Part shown: piece after piece, positions 24,628 through 34,090 of the stretch
Position numbering within the stretch: position 1 is the stretch's first letter
How the letters are laid out: every line of letters starts with the position of its first letter
Assembly (NCBI GenBank): GCA_021768485.1
Contig: JAIZVZ010000021.1
Coordinates: forward strand, 1-50,180
Length of the DNA stretch: 50,180 bases
Direction of reading: 5' to 3'
Source of the DNA: Oxalobacteraceae bacterium
Lineage (GTDB): Bacteria; Pseudomonadota; Gammaproteobacteria; Burkholderiales; Burkholderiaceae_D
Notes under the pieces: model-generated
The model's database searches: none
The model's input: the letters and a program-made list of their open reading frames with translations, nothing else
Told to the model about the DNA's origin: nothing
Position numbers and translations under genes: made by a program

Positions 24628-26901
24628 TTACTGATAATCGCGCACCAGGCGCGTGACGCCTTCGACATTGCGCACGCTGCGCATCAGGCGCGCCAGGTGG
24701 ACGCGGTCTTCGACCTGTACCGTAAAGCGCAGCTGCGTCATCACATTTTCGCGATCTTCTTCCATGCCGACAAACGTGATATTGGCATCGGACTCGTTGA
24801 TTTCGGCCGCTACCCGGGCCAGGATGCCGCGCTCCTTGTGGATCAGCAGTTTGATGCGGCAATCGAAGCGACGGTTCAGGTCGGTGCCCCACTGGACCTC
24901 GATCCAGCGCTCCGGTTCCTTGGCGCGCTGGCGTCTGGCCACCGAACAGTTATGGGTATGGACGACCAGGCCCTGGTCGCGTTTGAGCTGGCCGATGATG
25001 GTGTCGCCGGGAATCGGCAGGCAGCAGCTTGCCAGTTGCGCGGCAATGCCGTCACCGCCGTAGATCAGGACCGGATCGAGTTTGCCTGAGGCGGCATCGT
25101 GTTCGGCGCTGTGCAATTGTTCGCTGTTGGCGCCGTCGTCGGTCAGGCTCAGGATGTGGCGCGCCACCAGGGCCGCCATGCGTTTGCCGACCCCGATGTC
25201 GGCATAGATTTCATCCATCGACTTGATGCTCGATTCGCTGAGCAGCTTTTCGATCAGGGCCGGCGCCAGCGTCGGCGCGATGTCGCGGGCGATCAGGGCC
25301 TGCACCAGCAGGCTGCGGCCGAGGTCGATCGATTCGAGCGGATTGATGGTGCGCAGGTAGTGGCGGATCGCCGAGCGCGCCTTGCCGGTGCGGACATAGG
25401 TCAGCGAGGTCGGCGTCGGCCGCGCCTCGGCTTCGGTGATGATTTCGACGATGTCGCCATTGCGCAGTTCGGTGCGCAGCGGTGCGACTTCGTGATTGAT
25501 CTTCACGCCCACCGTGTGGTCGCCGACATCGGTGTGGATGCTGTAGGCGAAGTCGAGTGCGGTGGCGCCGCGCGGCAGGGCGATGATTTTCGATTTTGGC
25601 GTAAATACATATACCGAGTCGGGGAACAGGTCGACCTTGACGTGTTCGAGGAATTCGGCCGAGTCGCCGGTCTGCTGCTGGATGTCGAGCAGCGATTGCA
25701 GCCAGGCGTGGGTGCGCTGCTGCAGGTCGGACAGGTTCGATTCGCCGTTTTTGTAGAGCCAGTGGGCCGCCACGCCCGATTCGGCGACATGGTGCATGTC
25801 TTGCGTGCGGATCTGGAATTCGACCGGCGTGCCATAGGGGCCGATCAGGGTCGTGTGCAGCGACTGGTAGCCGTTCAGCTTGGGGATCGCGATATAGTCC
25901 TTGAACTTGCCCGGCATCGGCTTGTAGAGCGCGTGCAGGGTGCCGAGGCCGACATAGCAATTGGCAAAATTGTCGACCACGATGCGAAAGCCGAAGACAT
26001 CGAGCACTTGCGAAAACGACAGGTGCTTGAGGTGCATCTTGCGGTAAATATCGAACAAGGTCTTTTCGCGGCCGTAGACCTCGGCCTGCACGCCGGCCGC
26101 GGCCAGCGTCGTCTTGACCGATTCGAGAATCTTGCTGACCACTTCGCGGCGGTTGCCGCGCGCGGCCTTGACGGCCTTGAACAGCGTCTTGTAGCGCAGC
26201 GGGTAAAGATGCGAGAACGACAAGTCCTGCAATTCGCGGTAAATATTGTTCAGGCCGAGGCGGTGCGCGATCGGCACATAGACTTCCATCGTCTCGCGCG
26301 CGATCCGGTGCTTTTTTTCCGGCAGCATGACGTCCAGCGTGCGCATATTGTGCAGGCGGTCAGCCAGCTTGATCAGGATGACGCGCACATCGCGCGCCAT
26401 GGCCAGCAGCATTTTGCGGAAATTTTCGGCCTGCGCTTCGATCTGGCTCTGAAATTCGATTTTTTCGAGTTTGGACAGGCCGTCGACGAGGGCCGCGACC
26501 GGCGCCCCGAAGCGTTCGATCAAGTCCTCTTTCTGGACGCCCTGGTCTTCCATGACGTCATGCAGCAGCGCGGCCATGATGGCCTGGCCGTCGAGCTTCC
26601 AGTCGGCGCAGATTTCAGCGACCGCGATCGGATGGGAGATATACGGTTCGCCCGAGCGGCGCAACTGGCCCAGGTGCATTTCATCGGAAAAGCGATAGGC
26701 TTCCTTGACCTTCTTCATTTCGGAAGGGCTCAGATAGTCGTCGAGTTTGGCAATCAGGTGGCTGACCGTCGCCACCCCTGGCTTGACGGCGGCAGGTTTG
26801 TCGACCGAGGGGAAGCGCGCGGTTTTGGCAGGCGAATGGGTGTCCGGCACCCGTTTAGTGGGCGCAACTGACGGCGGCGAATCTGCAGGTGTCAGGTTCA
26901 T
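24628..26901 (-). CDS. spoT: Bifunctional (p)ppGpp synthetase/hydrolase
   Basis: A 757-residue Rel/Spo protein with domains in the usual order. The HD hydrolase (about 60-210) has HDVMED and LADRLHNMRTL; the synthetase region (about 250-370) has FGFRIVVDN and LNGYQSLHTTLIGP. A TGS domain (about 410-470), helical and Cys regions (CCLPIPGD) and a C-terminal ACT domain complete it. Intact HD residues indicate that it can degrade (p)ppGpp. Whether it also synthesises cannot be settled without aligning the synthetase loop. I use the ATG at 26901; a TTG two codons earlier is the alternative. It is the last gene of gmk-rpoZ-spoT. Confidence 0.95.
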   Translation of the reverse strand: MNLTPADSPPSVAPTKRVPDTHSPAKTARFPSVDKPAAVKPGVATVSHLIAKLDDYLSPSEMKKVKEAYRFSDEMHLGQLRRSGEPYISHPIAVAEICADWKLDGQAIMAALLHDVMEDQGVQKEDLIERFGAPVAALVDGLSKLEKIEFQSQIEAQAENFRKMLLAMARDVRVILIKLADRLHNMRTLDVMLPEKKHRIARETMEVYVPIAHRLGLNNIYRELQDLSFSHLYPLRYKTLFKAVKAARGNRREVVSKILESVKTTLAAAGVQAEVYGREKTLFDIYRKMHLKHLSFSQVLDVFGFRIVVDNFANCYVGLGTLHALYKPMPGKFKDYIAIPKLNGYQSLHTTLIGPYGTPVEFQIRTQDMHHVAESGVAAHWLYKNGESNLSDLQQRTHAWLQSLLDIQQQTGDSAEFLEHVKVDLFPDSVYVFTPKSKIIALPRGATALDFAYSIHTDVGDHTVGVKINHEVAPLRTELRNGDIVEIITEAEARPTPTSLTYVRTGKARSAIRHYLRTINPLESIDLGRSLLVQALIARDIAPTLAPALIEKLLSESSIKSMDEIYADIGVGKRMAALVARHILSLTDDGANSEQLHSAEHDAASGKLDPVLIYGGDGIAAQLASCCLPIPGDTIIGQLKRDQGLVVHTHNCSVARRQRAKEPERWIEVQWGTDLNRRFDCRIKLLIHKERGILARVAAEINESDANITFVGMEEDRENVMTQLRFTVQVEDRVHLARLMRSVRNVEGVTRLVRDYQ

Positions 26902-27043
26902 ACTCAAGAGATATCAGCCCAGAAGTCAGATTGGAAGTCAGCCTCATTGCGCTTTTCTTTTATATTTTGATTGAGCGGTGAAGATCGAAACAACGCTATT
27001 TGCGTCGATGGCCAGCCATCAGGGCGGGCCATCATTGCAACAA

Positions 27044-27247
27044 TTAAATTGGTACTTTTTTCAGCATTTCAATGCCGACTTTACCTGCAGCAATTTCACG
27101 CAATGCAATGACAGTTGGCTTGTCTTTTGCGTCGACTTTCGGTGTGTGACCTTGTAATAACAGGCGGGCGCGATAAGTTGCTGCCAAAGTCAGTTGAAAG
27201 CGGTTCGGGATTTGTTTCAGACAATCTTCAATGGTGATGCGGGCCAT
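27044..27247 (-). CDS. rpoZ: RNA polymerase omega subunit
   Basis: A 67-residue protein starting [20 protein letters not shown], the classic omega N-terminus, followed by [11 protein letters not shown]. Omega helps fold and retain the beta-prime subunit and forms part of a (p)ppGpp site on RNA polymerase. The frame is open far upstream, but AGGAG seven bases before 27247 fixes the start. It lies between gmk and spoT, an arrangement shared with enterobacteria, so polymerase and alarmone genes are co-expressed. The 142-base gap to spoT shows no terminator. Confidence 0.96.
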   Translation of the reverse strand: MARITIEDCLKQIPNRFQLTLAATYRARLLLQGHTPKVDAKDKPTVIALREIAAGKVGIEMLKKVPI

Positions 27248-27314
27248 AATTACTCCTAAAAATGCCTGTATTACATAAATTATTACATTTACATTCTTGC
27301 CATTCGGCACGCGG

Positions 27315-27953
27315 TCATTCCGCGTGAATACCCAATTGAGTAAACAAGGCCGCGTTGCGCACCGCTTGCTGCTTATAGCGGCAGCGCGAGGCAACGACAA
27401 TCGAACGTAACTGTGACAAAGCAGTTGTGAATTTCTCGTTGATGATAACATACCCTAGCTCTGACGCGTGGGCGATTTCGCCGCCGGCGGCCAAAAGCCG
27501 GCGCGTGATGACGTGCTCGGGATCCTGGCCGCGTTTGCGCAGGCGTTCTTCGAGGGCGTCGATGGAGGGCGGCAAGATGAAGATGCCGATCGCTTCCGGG
27601 AACTGTTTCTTGACCTGGCGCGCGCCTTGCCAGTCGATTTCCAGCAAAACATCGGCGCCTGTCGCCATTTGTTGTTCGATCATTAATTTCGATGTGCCGT
27701 AATAATTGCCGTGCACTTCGGCCGATTCCAGGAATTCATCCTTGTCGCGGCGCGCCAGAAAATCGTCGGCCGAGGTGAAAAAATACTCGCGTCCGTGTTT
27801 TTCGCCGGGACGCGGTGGCCGCGTGGTGGTTGAAATCGATAGATTCAGACCTTTTTCCTTGGACAGCAAGGCGTTGACCAGCGTCGATTTGCCAGCGCCC
27901 GACGGCGCTACAACCATGAATAAACTACCGGAATACATTGTAGGGGAAGGCAT
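27315..27953 (-). CDS. gmk: Guanylate kinase
   Basis: A 212-residue kinase that phosphorylates GMP to GDP. The P-loop [17 protein letters not shown] is at about residues 13-29. The GMP-binding [18 protein letters not shown] and the segment [14 protein letters not shown] are standard. Two in-frame ATGs compete (27959 and 27953); AGGA lies five bases before the second, so I chose it. It heads the gmk-rpoZ-spoT operon. The C-terminal end ([21 protein letters not shown]) is slightly longer than in E. coli. Confidence 0.96.
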   Translation of the reverse strand: MPSPTMYSGSLFMVVAPSGAGKSTLVNALLSKEKGLNLSISTTTRPPRPGEKHGREYFFTSADDFLARRDKDEFLESAEVHGNYYGTSKLMIEQQMATGADVLLEIDWQGARQVKKQFPEAIGIFILPPSIDALEERLRKRGQDPEHVITRRLLAAGGEIAHASELGYVIINEKFTTALSQLRSIVVASRCRYKQQAVRNAALFTQLGIHAE

Positions 27954-27962
27954 CGTCATCCT

Positions 27963-27998
27963 GTTAAATGGGGTCGGTGTGTTAAATGGGGTCGGTGT
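27963..27998. repeat. Exact 18-bp direct duplication upstream of gmk
   Basis: GTTAAATGGGGTCGGTGT occurs twice head to tail, starting ten bases upstream of the gmk ATG. The following A/T-rich stretch (27999-28147) separates gmk from yicC and contains ATTCGAAT-type words but no feature I can support. Confidence 0.9.
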
Positions 27999-28147
27999 CG
28001 AATTGATCTATTCGAATCGATTTGTTTGAATTGTTCTATTTTGAATAAGTCATCATTTTAAACTTTCAACGAAGAAATTTCCTGACATTGCGGCAAAAAT
28101 TGGGCATTTTTCAGGAAATATTGCGTCGTTTCAACTCATTCTCGCGA

Positions 28148-29059
28148 TTATTCGAGGTTTTGCACCTGTTCGCGCATCTGCTCGATCAATAGCTTCAAAG
28201 CCATTGCCGCATCGGACAATTCCTTGACCGCAGCCTTCGAACCGAGCGTATTGGCTTCGCGGTTCAATTCCTGCATCATGAAGTCGAGCCGCTTGCCGAG
28301 CTGGCCGCCTTTTTTCAAAATATGGCGGGTCTCGAGCAGGTGGGCGGCCAGGCGCGACAGTTCTTCGGCGACATCGATCCGGATCCCGTACAGCGTCACT
28401 TCCTGGCGGATGCGCTCGGCCGCTTCCTGCTGCGACAGCGTTTGCGTGGCCTCCGGCTTGGGATTGGCCAGCCCCAGTGCTTCCTGCATGCGGGCGATCG
28501 CTTTTTGCTGGAATTGCGATACCAGTTGCGCAATCAGCGGCGTGATGCGGACCACGATTTCATCCATGGCCGTGATGCGCGACAGCAGCATCGCATTCAG
28601 TGCCTCGCCTTCGCGTGCCCGGCTGTCGATGAAGTCGCGCAAAACCTTTGCCATGAGGCTATTGGCATCCTGTACCAGGGTGTCGCCCGCGATCTGGGCT
28701 TCTTCGATGATGCCGGGCCAGCGCAGGATTTCGGCCACCGATAGTGCGGCGGCGTCGGGAAACTTGCTTTTCAGTTCGGCCTGCAGATGCATCAAACTCG
28801 ATAGCAGCGCGCCATTGATTGACTGGCTTTCGCCGTCCGCATTCTTGCGGCCGAAACTGACGCGGATCTCGACCTTGCCGCGGGTAATTTTTGCCATCAA
28901 GGCATCGCGCAGCGCCGGTTCGAGCGCGCGCAAGTCGTCGTTAATCCGGAATTGCAAATCCAAAAAGCGTGAATTGACACTTTTGATTTCTATCGTCAGG
29001 GTTCCTGCGCCAGTTTCCGCGCTACCCACGGCATAGCCGGTCATACTACAAATGGTCAC
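28148..29059 (-). CDS. yicC: YicC family endoribonuclease-like protein
   Basis: A 303-residue protein beginning MTICSMTGYA and containing EIKSVNSRFLDLQFRI (about 25-40) and the C-terminal KRLDFMMQELNREANTLGSKA segment, all typical of YicC. Family members have been described as endoribonucleases and adaptors for RNA decay. A long helical middle region is expected. It is divergent from the kinase gene with an 84-base gap and is on the same strand as gmk. The AGGTGCGACGTGACC leader gives a weak ribosome site. Confidence 0.93.
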   Translation of the reverse strand: MTICSMTGYAVGSAETGAGTLTIEIKSVNSRFLDLQFRINDDLRALEPALRDALMAKITRGKVEIRVSFGRKNADGESQSINGALLSSLMHLQAELKSKFPDAAALSVAEILRWPGIIEEAQIAGDTLVQDANSLMAKVLRDFIDSRAREGEALNAMLLSRITAMDEIVVRITPLIAQLVSQFQQKAIARMQEALGLANPKPEATQTLSQQEAAERIRQEVTLYGIRIDVAEELSRLAAHLLETRHILKKGGQLGKRLDFMMQELNREANTLGSKAAVKELSDAAMALKLLIEQMREQVQNLE

Positions 29060-29143
29060 GTCGCACCTCGGTAATATCTTTACAAATCACAGAATTATCC
29101 ACACAATCAGCGCTACTGATGGTTAGGGCTTGTTGGAAACATT

Positions 29144-30172
29144 ATGGCTGCACAGAACAACGCTTCGTTGCCGGACGGATTGGAAGTAGCCGGTTATCGT
29201 ATTGTAAAGAAAATCGCCTCTGGCGGGTTCAGTATTGTATACCTGGCATATGACGGCGATGGCAATGCGGTGGCAATCAAGGAATATCTTCCCAGTGCGC
29301 TGGCACTGCGCCAGCCGGGCGAACTGACGCCCGTGATTTCAGCGGCCAATTTGCCGGTATTTCGCCTTGGTTTGAAATGCTTTTTTGAAGAGGGCCGGGC
29401 GCTGGCCAGTATTTCGCATCCGAATGTGGTGCGGGTTCTGAATTTTTTTCGCGCCTACGAGACCGTCTATATGGTCATGGCCTATGAATCGGGCCGCTCT
29501 TTGCAGGAACACATCCAGCGTCAGCAGACGGCCCGCAAAGCCGAGCGGCTGCGCCTCGGCACGGCCGAGGTGGTGTCCGAAATGCTGCCGGAGCGCGTCA
29601 TTCGCCATGTGTTCGCCCAGCTTATCAATGGCTTGCGCGAAGTGCATGCCTGCCAGTTGCTGCATCTCGATTTAAAGCCAGCCAATATTTATTTGCGGCT
29701 CGATGGGACGCCGATCTTGCTCGACTTCGGCTCGGCCCGGCAAGCCTTGAAAACCGACTTGCCCAAGCTGGTGCCGATGTATACGCCCGGTTTTGCGCCG
29801 CCTGAGCTGTATGTCAAGACCGCCAGCCTGGGGCCGTGGTCCGACATCTACAGCCTTGGGGCATCGATGTTTTGCAGTATGACCGGGGTGCCGCCGCAAC
29901 CGGCCGATGAACGCAAGACCGAAGACAATATGGATCGCCAGTTCGACAAGCTGAGCGGCATTTATTCGCTCGATTTGCTGGCCCTGGTGCGCTGGTGCCT
30001 GGCGGTCGAACCGTTGGCGCGGCCGCAAAGCCTGTTTGTATTGCAAAAGGGGCTGGCCGAGATGGCGCCGCTGGCAACGACGCGGGCGGCGGCGGGCGGC
30101 CTGACCCGAAAACTCGGCAGCGCCTGGCAATCGCTGTTTGGCCGCCGGGTCGAGGGTCCCAATGAATCGTAG
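29144..30172 (+). CDS. Hanks-type serine/threonine protein kinase
   Basis: A 342-residue soluble kinase. The glycine loop IASGGFSIVYLA is at residues 24-35, the ATP-anchoring Lys at K46 in VAIKEYLP, the catalytic loop HLDLKPAN at 174-181, DFG at 194-196 and the APE-equivalent APPEL near 218-222. The catalytic loop has Leu where many kinases have Arg, so it is a non-RD kinase and may not need activation-loop phosphorylation. No transmembrane or PASTA region is present. A PP2C phosphatase gene follows by 72 bases, giving a writer/eraser pair. The substrates are unknown. Confidence 0.94.
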   Translation: MAAQNNASLPDGLEVAGYRIVKKIASGGFSIVYLAYDGDGNAVAIKEYLPSALALRQPGELTPVISAANLPVFRLGLKCFFEEGRALASISHPNVVRVLNFFRAYETVYMVMAYESGRSLQEHIQRQQTARKAERLRLGTAEVVSEMLPERVIRHVFAQLINGLREVHACQLLHLDLKPANIYLRLDGTPILLDFGSARQALKTDLPKLVPMYTPGFAPPELYVKTASLGPWSDIYSLGASMFCSMTGVPPQPADERKTEDNMDRQFDKLSGIYSLDLLALVRWCLAVEPLARPQSLFVLQKGLAEMAPLATTRAAAGGLTRKLGSAWQSLFGRRVEGPNES

Positions 30173-30209
30173 GGCCAATGGTGGCGCCGCGCGGCGGCGA
30201 TATGATCGA

Positions 30210-30235
30210 TATAATTTATCCGCCCCAGTGGGGCG
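30210..30235 (+). promoter_or_regulatory. -10-like TATAAT and hairpin before the PP2C gene
   Basis: TATAAT at 30210-30215 could let the phosphatase be expressed without the kinase. Directly after it CGCCCC-AGT-GGGGCG (30221-30235) forms a compact hairpin that ends nine bases before the ATG and covers the place where a ribosome site would be. Both roles are inferred. Confidence 0.4.
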
Positions 30236-30244
30236 ACAATAGTC

Positions 30245-31357
30245 ATGCAATTTTCTGTATATCAAGATAGCCTGATTGGCGGGCGCCGCAGCAACCAGGA
30301 CCGGATGGGCTATCGCTACACCCGCGATGCGCTGCTGCTGGTGCTGGCCGACGGCATGGGCGGCCATATGCGCGGCGACATGGCCGCCACCATTGCGCTG
30401 CAAGTGATGGCCAGCCAATTTGCGCTGCAGGCCAAGCCTTATCTGAAAAATCCGGCGCAGTTTTTACGCGAGGGTTTTTTTGCGGTACACCACGAGATCC
30501 ACCGTTACCGGGCGCTGCAGAATTTGCCGGAGACGCCGCGCACCACGCTGGTGGCCTGCCTTATCCAGCACGGACAGGCGATCTGGGCCCATTGCGGCGA
30601 TTCGCGCCTGTATTGGGTGCGCAATGGCGACATCGTGGCGCGTACGCGCGACCACTCGCATCTCGAACACCTGATTGCCGAGGGCAAGGTCGACCTCGCC
30701 GAAAGCGATAACTGGCGCGACCGCCATACCTTGTTCAGCTGCCTCGGGGCGCCGGCCTTGCCTGAAATCGCCATTGCCGAGGCGGTCAGCCTGAAACCGG
30801 ACGACATGCTGCTGCTGTGTTCAGATGGACTGTGGTCGGTATTGCCAGATACGCAATTAATTGATGGTTTGCTGCACGGGACGCTGGAACAGGCGGTGTC
30901 GGCGCTGCTGCACAACGCCACCACGCTGGCCGGCGAGGCCAGCGACAATTGCACGGCGCTGGCATTGCGCTGGATTGGCGACGACATCGCCAGCGAGTCC
31001 GACGACGCGCCGCCGACACTGTTGATCGACGATTTCGCCGCCAGCGTGGCGGCGCGCTTCCAGGCTGGCGCTGCGCAGCCGGCTGGCGCTGCCTCCGGCG
31101 CGTTGTCCGGCGCGTTGTCCGGCGCTGCAGCAGCCAAGGCGGTGACGGCCGATACGCTTGTGCCACCGGCTTTGCCCGACAAGACGGCCGAGTCGAGTTT
31201 CGAAGCAGCTTTTGCCGCCGAGTTCGGCGTCGCGCTTTCTGCTACCATTGCGGCCTCGCCAGCGGCGGCGCCGATGCCGCCGAGCGAAACCGAGATCGAT
31301 CAGGCCGTCGCCCAATTGCGCGAGACCATCGTCCATTCTTCCCGTACCGATAGATAG
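30245..31357 (+). CDS. PP2C-type serine/threonine phosphatase
   Basis: A 370-residue protein with a PP2C catalytic domain in the first 245 residues: GGRRSNQDR (about 12-20), the metal motif [12 protein letters not shown] (about 34-45), [10 protein letters not shown] near 118, SDGLWSV near 197 and the closing DNCTAL near 235. It should reverse phosphorylation by the kinase encoded just upstream. The remaining 125 residues are Ala/Pro-rich, with a 12-bp-encoded SGAL repeat, and have no recognised fold. This tail may vary in length between strains. Confidence 0.93.
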   Translation: MQFSVYQDSLIGGRRSNQDRMGYRYTRDALLLVLADGMGGHMRGDMAATIALQVMASQFALQAKPYLKNPAQFLREGFFAVHHEIHRYRALQNLPETPRTTLVACLIQHGQAIWAHCGDSRLYWVRNGDIVARTRDHSHLEHLIAEGKVDLAESDNWRDRHTLFSCLGAPALPEIAIAEAVSLKPDDMLLLCSDGLWSVLPDTQLIDGLLHGTLEQAVSALLHNATTLAGEASDNCTALALRWIGDDIASESDDAPPTLLIDDFAASVAARFQAGAAQPAGAASGALSGALSGAAAAKAVTADTLVPPALPDKTAESSFEAAFAAEFGVALSATIAASPAAAPMPPSETEIDQAVAQLRETIVHSSRTDR

Positions 31358-31365
31358 AACATACC

Positions 31366-32094
31366 ATGACAAATGCACTACGCCCGAGCGGCCGCCGCAA
31401 CGATGCCTTGCGCCCGATTACCATCACGCGCGACTTTACCAAACATGCCGAAGGCTCGGTCCTGATCGAATGCGGCGATACCAAAGTGATCTGTACTGCC
31501 AGCATTGAAGACCGCGTGCCGGGATTTTTGAAGGGCAAAGGGCAGGGCTGGCTGACGGCCGAATACGGCATGCTGCCGCGCTCGACGCATACCCGCATGG
31601 ACCGCGAAGCCGCGCGCGGCCGGCAATCGGGGCGCACCCAGGAAATCCAGCGCCTGATCGGCCGCTCGCTGCGCGCCGCTTTCGATCTGGAAGCTTTCGG
31701 CGAACGCACGCTGCACCTCGATTGCGACGTCATTCAAGCCGACGGCGGCACCCGCACCGCGTCCATTTCGGGCACCATGGTGGCCGCTTACGATGCGTTT
31801 TCCAAGCTGGTGGCGGACGGCGTGATTGCGGCTGTGCCGGTCAGGAATTTTGTGGCAGCGATCTCGGTCGGCGTCTACAAAGGCGTGCCGGTGCTCGATC
31901 TCGACTATCCTGAAGATTCCGATTGCGATACCGATATGAATATCGTGATGACCGATGCCGGCCATTTCGTCGAGGTGCAGGGCACGGCCGAAGGCGCCGC
32001 CTTTGATCGCCAGGCCATGAACAGCTTGCTCGACCTGGCGCAGGGCGGCATCAAGGACATTATCGCAATGCAGAAAAAGGTTTTGGGCTTGTGA
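31366..32094 (+). CDS. rph: Ribonuclease PH
   Basis: A 242-residue phosphorolytic 3'-5' exoribonuclease used in tRNA 3' trimming. The start [18 protein letters not shown], the RNA/phosphate-binding [19 protein letters not shown] segment (about 86-104) and the [19 protein letters not shown] segment are all conserved. It begins eight bases after the phosphatase stop and ends in a GTGA overlap region with rdgB. Co-transcription with the signalling pair and with rdgB-hemW is likely. Length is normal. Confidence 0.96.
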   Translation: MTNALRPSGRRNDALRPITITRDFTKHAEGSVLIECGDTKVICTASIEDRVPGFLKGKGQGWLTAEYGMLPRSTHTRMDREAARGRQSGRTQEIQRLIGRSLRAAFDLEAFGERTLHLDCDVIQADGGTRTASISGTMVAAYDAFSKLVADGVIAAVPVRNFVAAISVGVYKGVPVLDLDYPEDSDCDTDMNIVMTDAGHFVEVQGTAEGAAFDRQAMNSLLDLAQGGIKDIIAMQKKVLGL

Positions 32095-32099
32095 GCATC

Positions 32100-32684
32100 A
32101 TGGCAAAAAAAATTGTGCTGGCATCGAATAATGCCGGCAAGCTCAAGGAATTCAACGCCCTGTTTGCCGCGCTCGATTTTTCGGTGCATGGGCAGGGCGA
32201 GTTCGGCGTGCCCGAAGCGCCCGAGCCGTTTCACACCTTTGTCGAAAATGCCTTGGCCAAAGCGCGTCATGCGGCGCGCATCACCGGCCTGCCGGCGCTG
32301 GCCGACGATTCCGGCATTTGCGTCAATGCCCTGGGCGGGGCGCCGGGCGTGTATTCGGCGCGCTTCGCGGGCGAGCCGAAATCGGACCTGCGCAACAATC
32401 AAAAATTGATCGCCGAACTGGCGCCGCATGCCGACAAGTCGGCTTATTATTATTGCGTGCTGGTGTATCTGCGCCATGCCGACGATCCGCAACCGGTGAT
32501 TGCCGACGGCCGCTGGGACGGCGAAATTGTCGAGGTCGCGCGCGGCGAGAATGGCTTTGGCTATGATCCGCATTTCTGGCTGCCGTCCCAGCAATTATGC
32601 GTGGCGCAACTGGACGCGGAACTGAAAAACAGCTTGTCGCACCGTGGCCAGGCGATGCGGGCGCTGCTCGGGAAATTGCAATGA
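32100..32684 (+). CDS. rdgB: XTP/dITP diphosphatase (Ham1/RdgB family)
   Basis: A 194-residue nucleotide-pool sanitiser that hydrolyses ITP, dITP and XTP. It has the substrate-binding LASNNAGKLKEF at about residues 6-17, the ADDSGICVNALGGAPGVYSARFAG stretch with the catalytic Asp (about 67-90) and the FGYDPHFW motif near 155. I took the ATG at 32100; a GTG at 32091 overlapping the rph stop is an alternative. Its stop overlaps the hemW start by four bases. Confidence 0.95.
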   Translation: MAKKIVLASNNAGKLKEFNALFAALDFSVHGQGEFGVPEAPEPFHTFVENALAKARHAARITGLPALADDSGICVNALGGAPGVYSARFAGEPKSDLRNNQKLIAELAPHADKSAYYYCVLVYLRHADDPQPVIADGRWDGEIVEVARGENGFGYDPHFWLPSQQLCVAQLDAELKNSLSHRGQAMRALLGKLQ

Positions 32685-34018
32685 GCGCAGATGGGCGCAA
32701 TGGGCGAAGCGGCGGGGGCAAGAGCCGCGGGGTCGGAAAAATCATTGCGATTGAGCCGGCAGCGGGCGGCCGGCGCGCGTCTTCCGCGGCATCGGCGCGG
32801 CTCGGCGCGGCGGCTGGCTTCGATAGCGTGGCCGGCACGGCTGCGCATTATCTGCGCCCCGGCAGCTTGCAGCTGGCGGCGCTGCCGCCCTTGTCCTTAT
32901 ACATTCATTTTCCATGGTGCGTGCGCAAATGCCCGTATTGCGATTTCAATTCGCATGAAGTCAAGGGCAGCTTTCCCGAAGACGACTATCTCGATGCGCT
33001 GCGCCTCGATCTGGAAGCGGCCCTGCCGCTGATCTGGGGCCGCAAGATTCATACGGTATTCATAGGCGGCGGCACGCCGAGCCTGCTGTCGGCCCAGGGC
33101 CTGGACCGTCTGCTGTCGGATGTGCGCACCTTGCTGCCGCTCGACAGCGATGCCGAAATCACGATGGAAGCCAATCCCGGAACCTTCGAAGCGGAGAAAT
33201 TCAAAGCCTACCGTGCCAGCGGCATCAACCGTTTATCGATCGGCATTCAAAGCTTTAACGGTGCCCATCTGAAGGCGCTTGGCCGCATCCACGACGAGCA
33301 CGAGGCACGGCGCGCCATTGAAATTGCCCATGCCAATTTCGATAATTTCAATCTCGATCTGATGTATGCCTTGCCGGGCCAAACCCTGGCCCAGGCCGGC
33401 GAGGATATCAGCGCCGCCATCGCCAGCGCACCGTCGCATCTGTCCCTGTATCACTTGACGCTGGAAGCCAACACTTATTTTGCGAAATATCCGCCGTCGG
33501 TGCCCGATGATGACGCCAGCGCCGAAATGCAAGACATGCTGCAAGAGCGGCTGGCCGCGGCCGCGTATGCCCAATATGAAGTGTCGGCCTATGCGCAGCC
33601 GGGACGGCAGGCGCGCCACAATCTCAATTACTGGCATTTTGGCGATTATCTCGGCATTGGCGCCGGCGCCCATTCGAAGATTTCCTTTCCTCACAGAATT
33701 CTGCGTCAAATGCGCTACAAACAGCCGAAGGCCTATATGGAGCAGGCGCGGCTGGCCAGCCCTGTACAGGAAGAGCTGGAAATCGCTCCCGCCGAGCTCG
33801 GCTTCGAATTCATGCTGAATGCCTTGCGCCTGCCGGGCGGTTTTGCGCCGCCCCTGTTTGCCGAGCGCACCGGCTTGAGTCTGACCGCTATCGGCGCCAC
33901 GCTCGAGCAGGCCGAACAGCGCGGGATGTTGTATCGGGACCACACGATCATCCGGCCAACCGAGCTTGGGCAGCGGTTTTTAAATGATTTGCAACAGATG
34001 TTTTTGAGCGATGAGTAA
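32681..34018 (+). CDS. hemW: Radical SAM haem chaperone HemW
   Basis: A 445-residue radical SAM protein. The cluster motif CVRKCPYCDFNSH begins near residue 85 and is followed by FIGGGTPSLL and the HemW-type HNLNYWHFGDYLGIGAGAHS near 310-325. That segment separates HemW from coproporphyrinogen dehydrogenase HemN. HemW is thought to deliver haem to proteins. About 65 residues precede the usual start of the domain, rich in Gly, Ala and Arg. The ATG overlaps the rdgB stop (ATGA), which supports this long form. Confidence 0.93.
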   Translation: MSADGRNGRSGGGKSRGVGKIIAIEPAAGGRRASSAASARLGAAAGFDSVAGTAAHYLRPGSLQLAALPPLSLYIHFPWCVRKCPYCDFNSHEVKGSFPEDDYLDALRLDLEAALPLIWGRKIHTVFIGGGTPSLLSAQGLDRLLSDVRTLLPLDSDAEITMEANPGTFEAEKFKAYRASGINRLSIGIQSFNGAHLKALGRIHDEHEARRAIEIAHANFDNFNLDLMYALPGQTLAQAGEDISAAIASAPSHLSLYHLTLEANTYFAKYPPSVPDDDASAEMQDMLQERLAAAAYAQYEVSAYAQPGRQARHNLNYWHFGDYLGIGAGAHSKISFPHRILRQMRYKQPKAYMEQARLASPVQEELEIAPAELGFEFMLNALRLPGGFAPPLFAERTGLSLTAIGATLEQAEQRGMLYRDHTIIRPTELGQRFLNDLQQMFLSDE

Positions 34019-34071
34019 AATGGAATGGCTTTTGGGTAACAAATTGCAAAGCCATCGCTGCTTGATTTAGG

Positions 34072-34077
34072 TATAAT
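34072..34077 (+). promoter_or_regulatory. -10 element of tRNA-Ser
   Basis: TATAAT preceded by AGG gives a predicted start at 34084, seven bases before the mature tRNA end. No good -35 at 17 bp is seen (TTGCAA at 34044 is 22 bases away). The hemW stop lies about 55 bases upstream. Confidence 0.6.
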
Positions 34078-34090
34078 GCCGGCTCAAACA

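Noticed and set aside
25099-26871. 590-codon plus-strand frame opposite spoT
   Set aside because: spoT has all expected domains on the minus strand; the other frame shows no recognisable motif.
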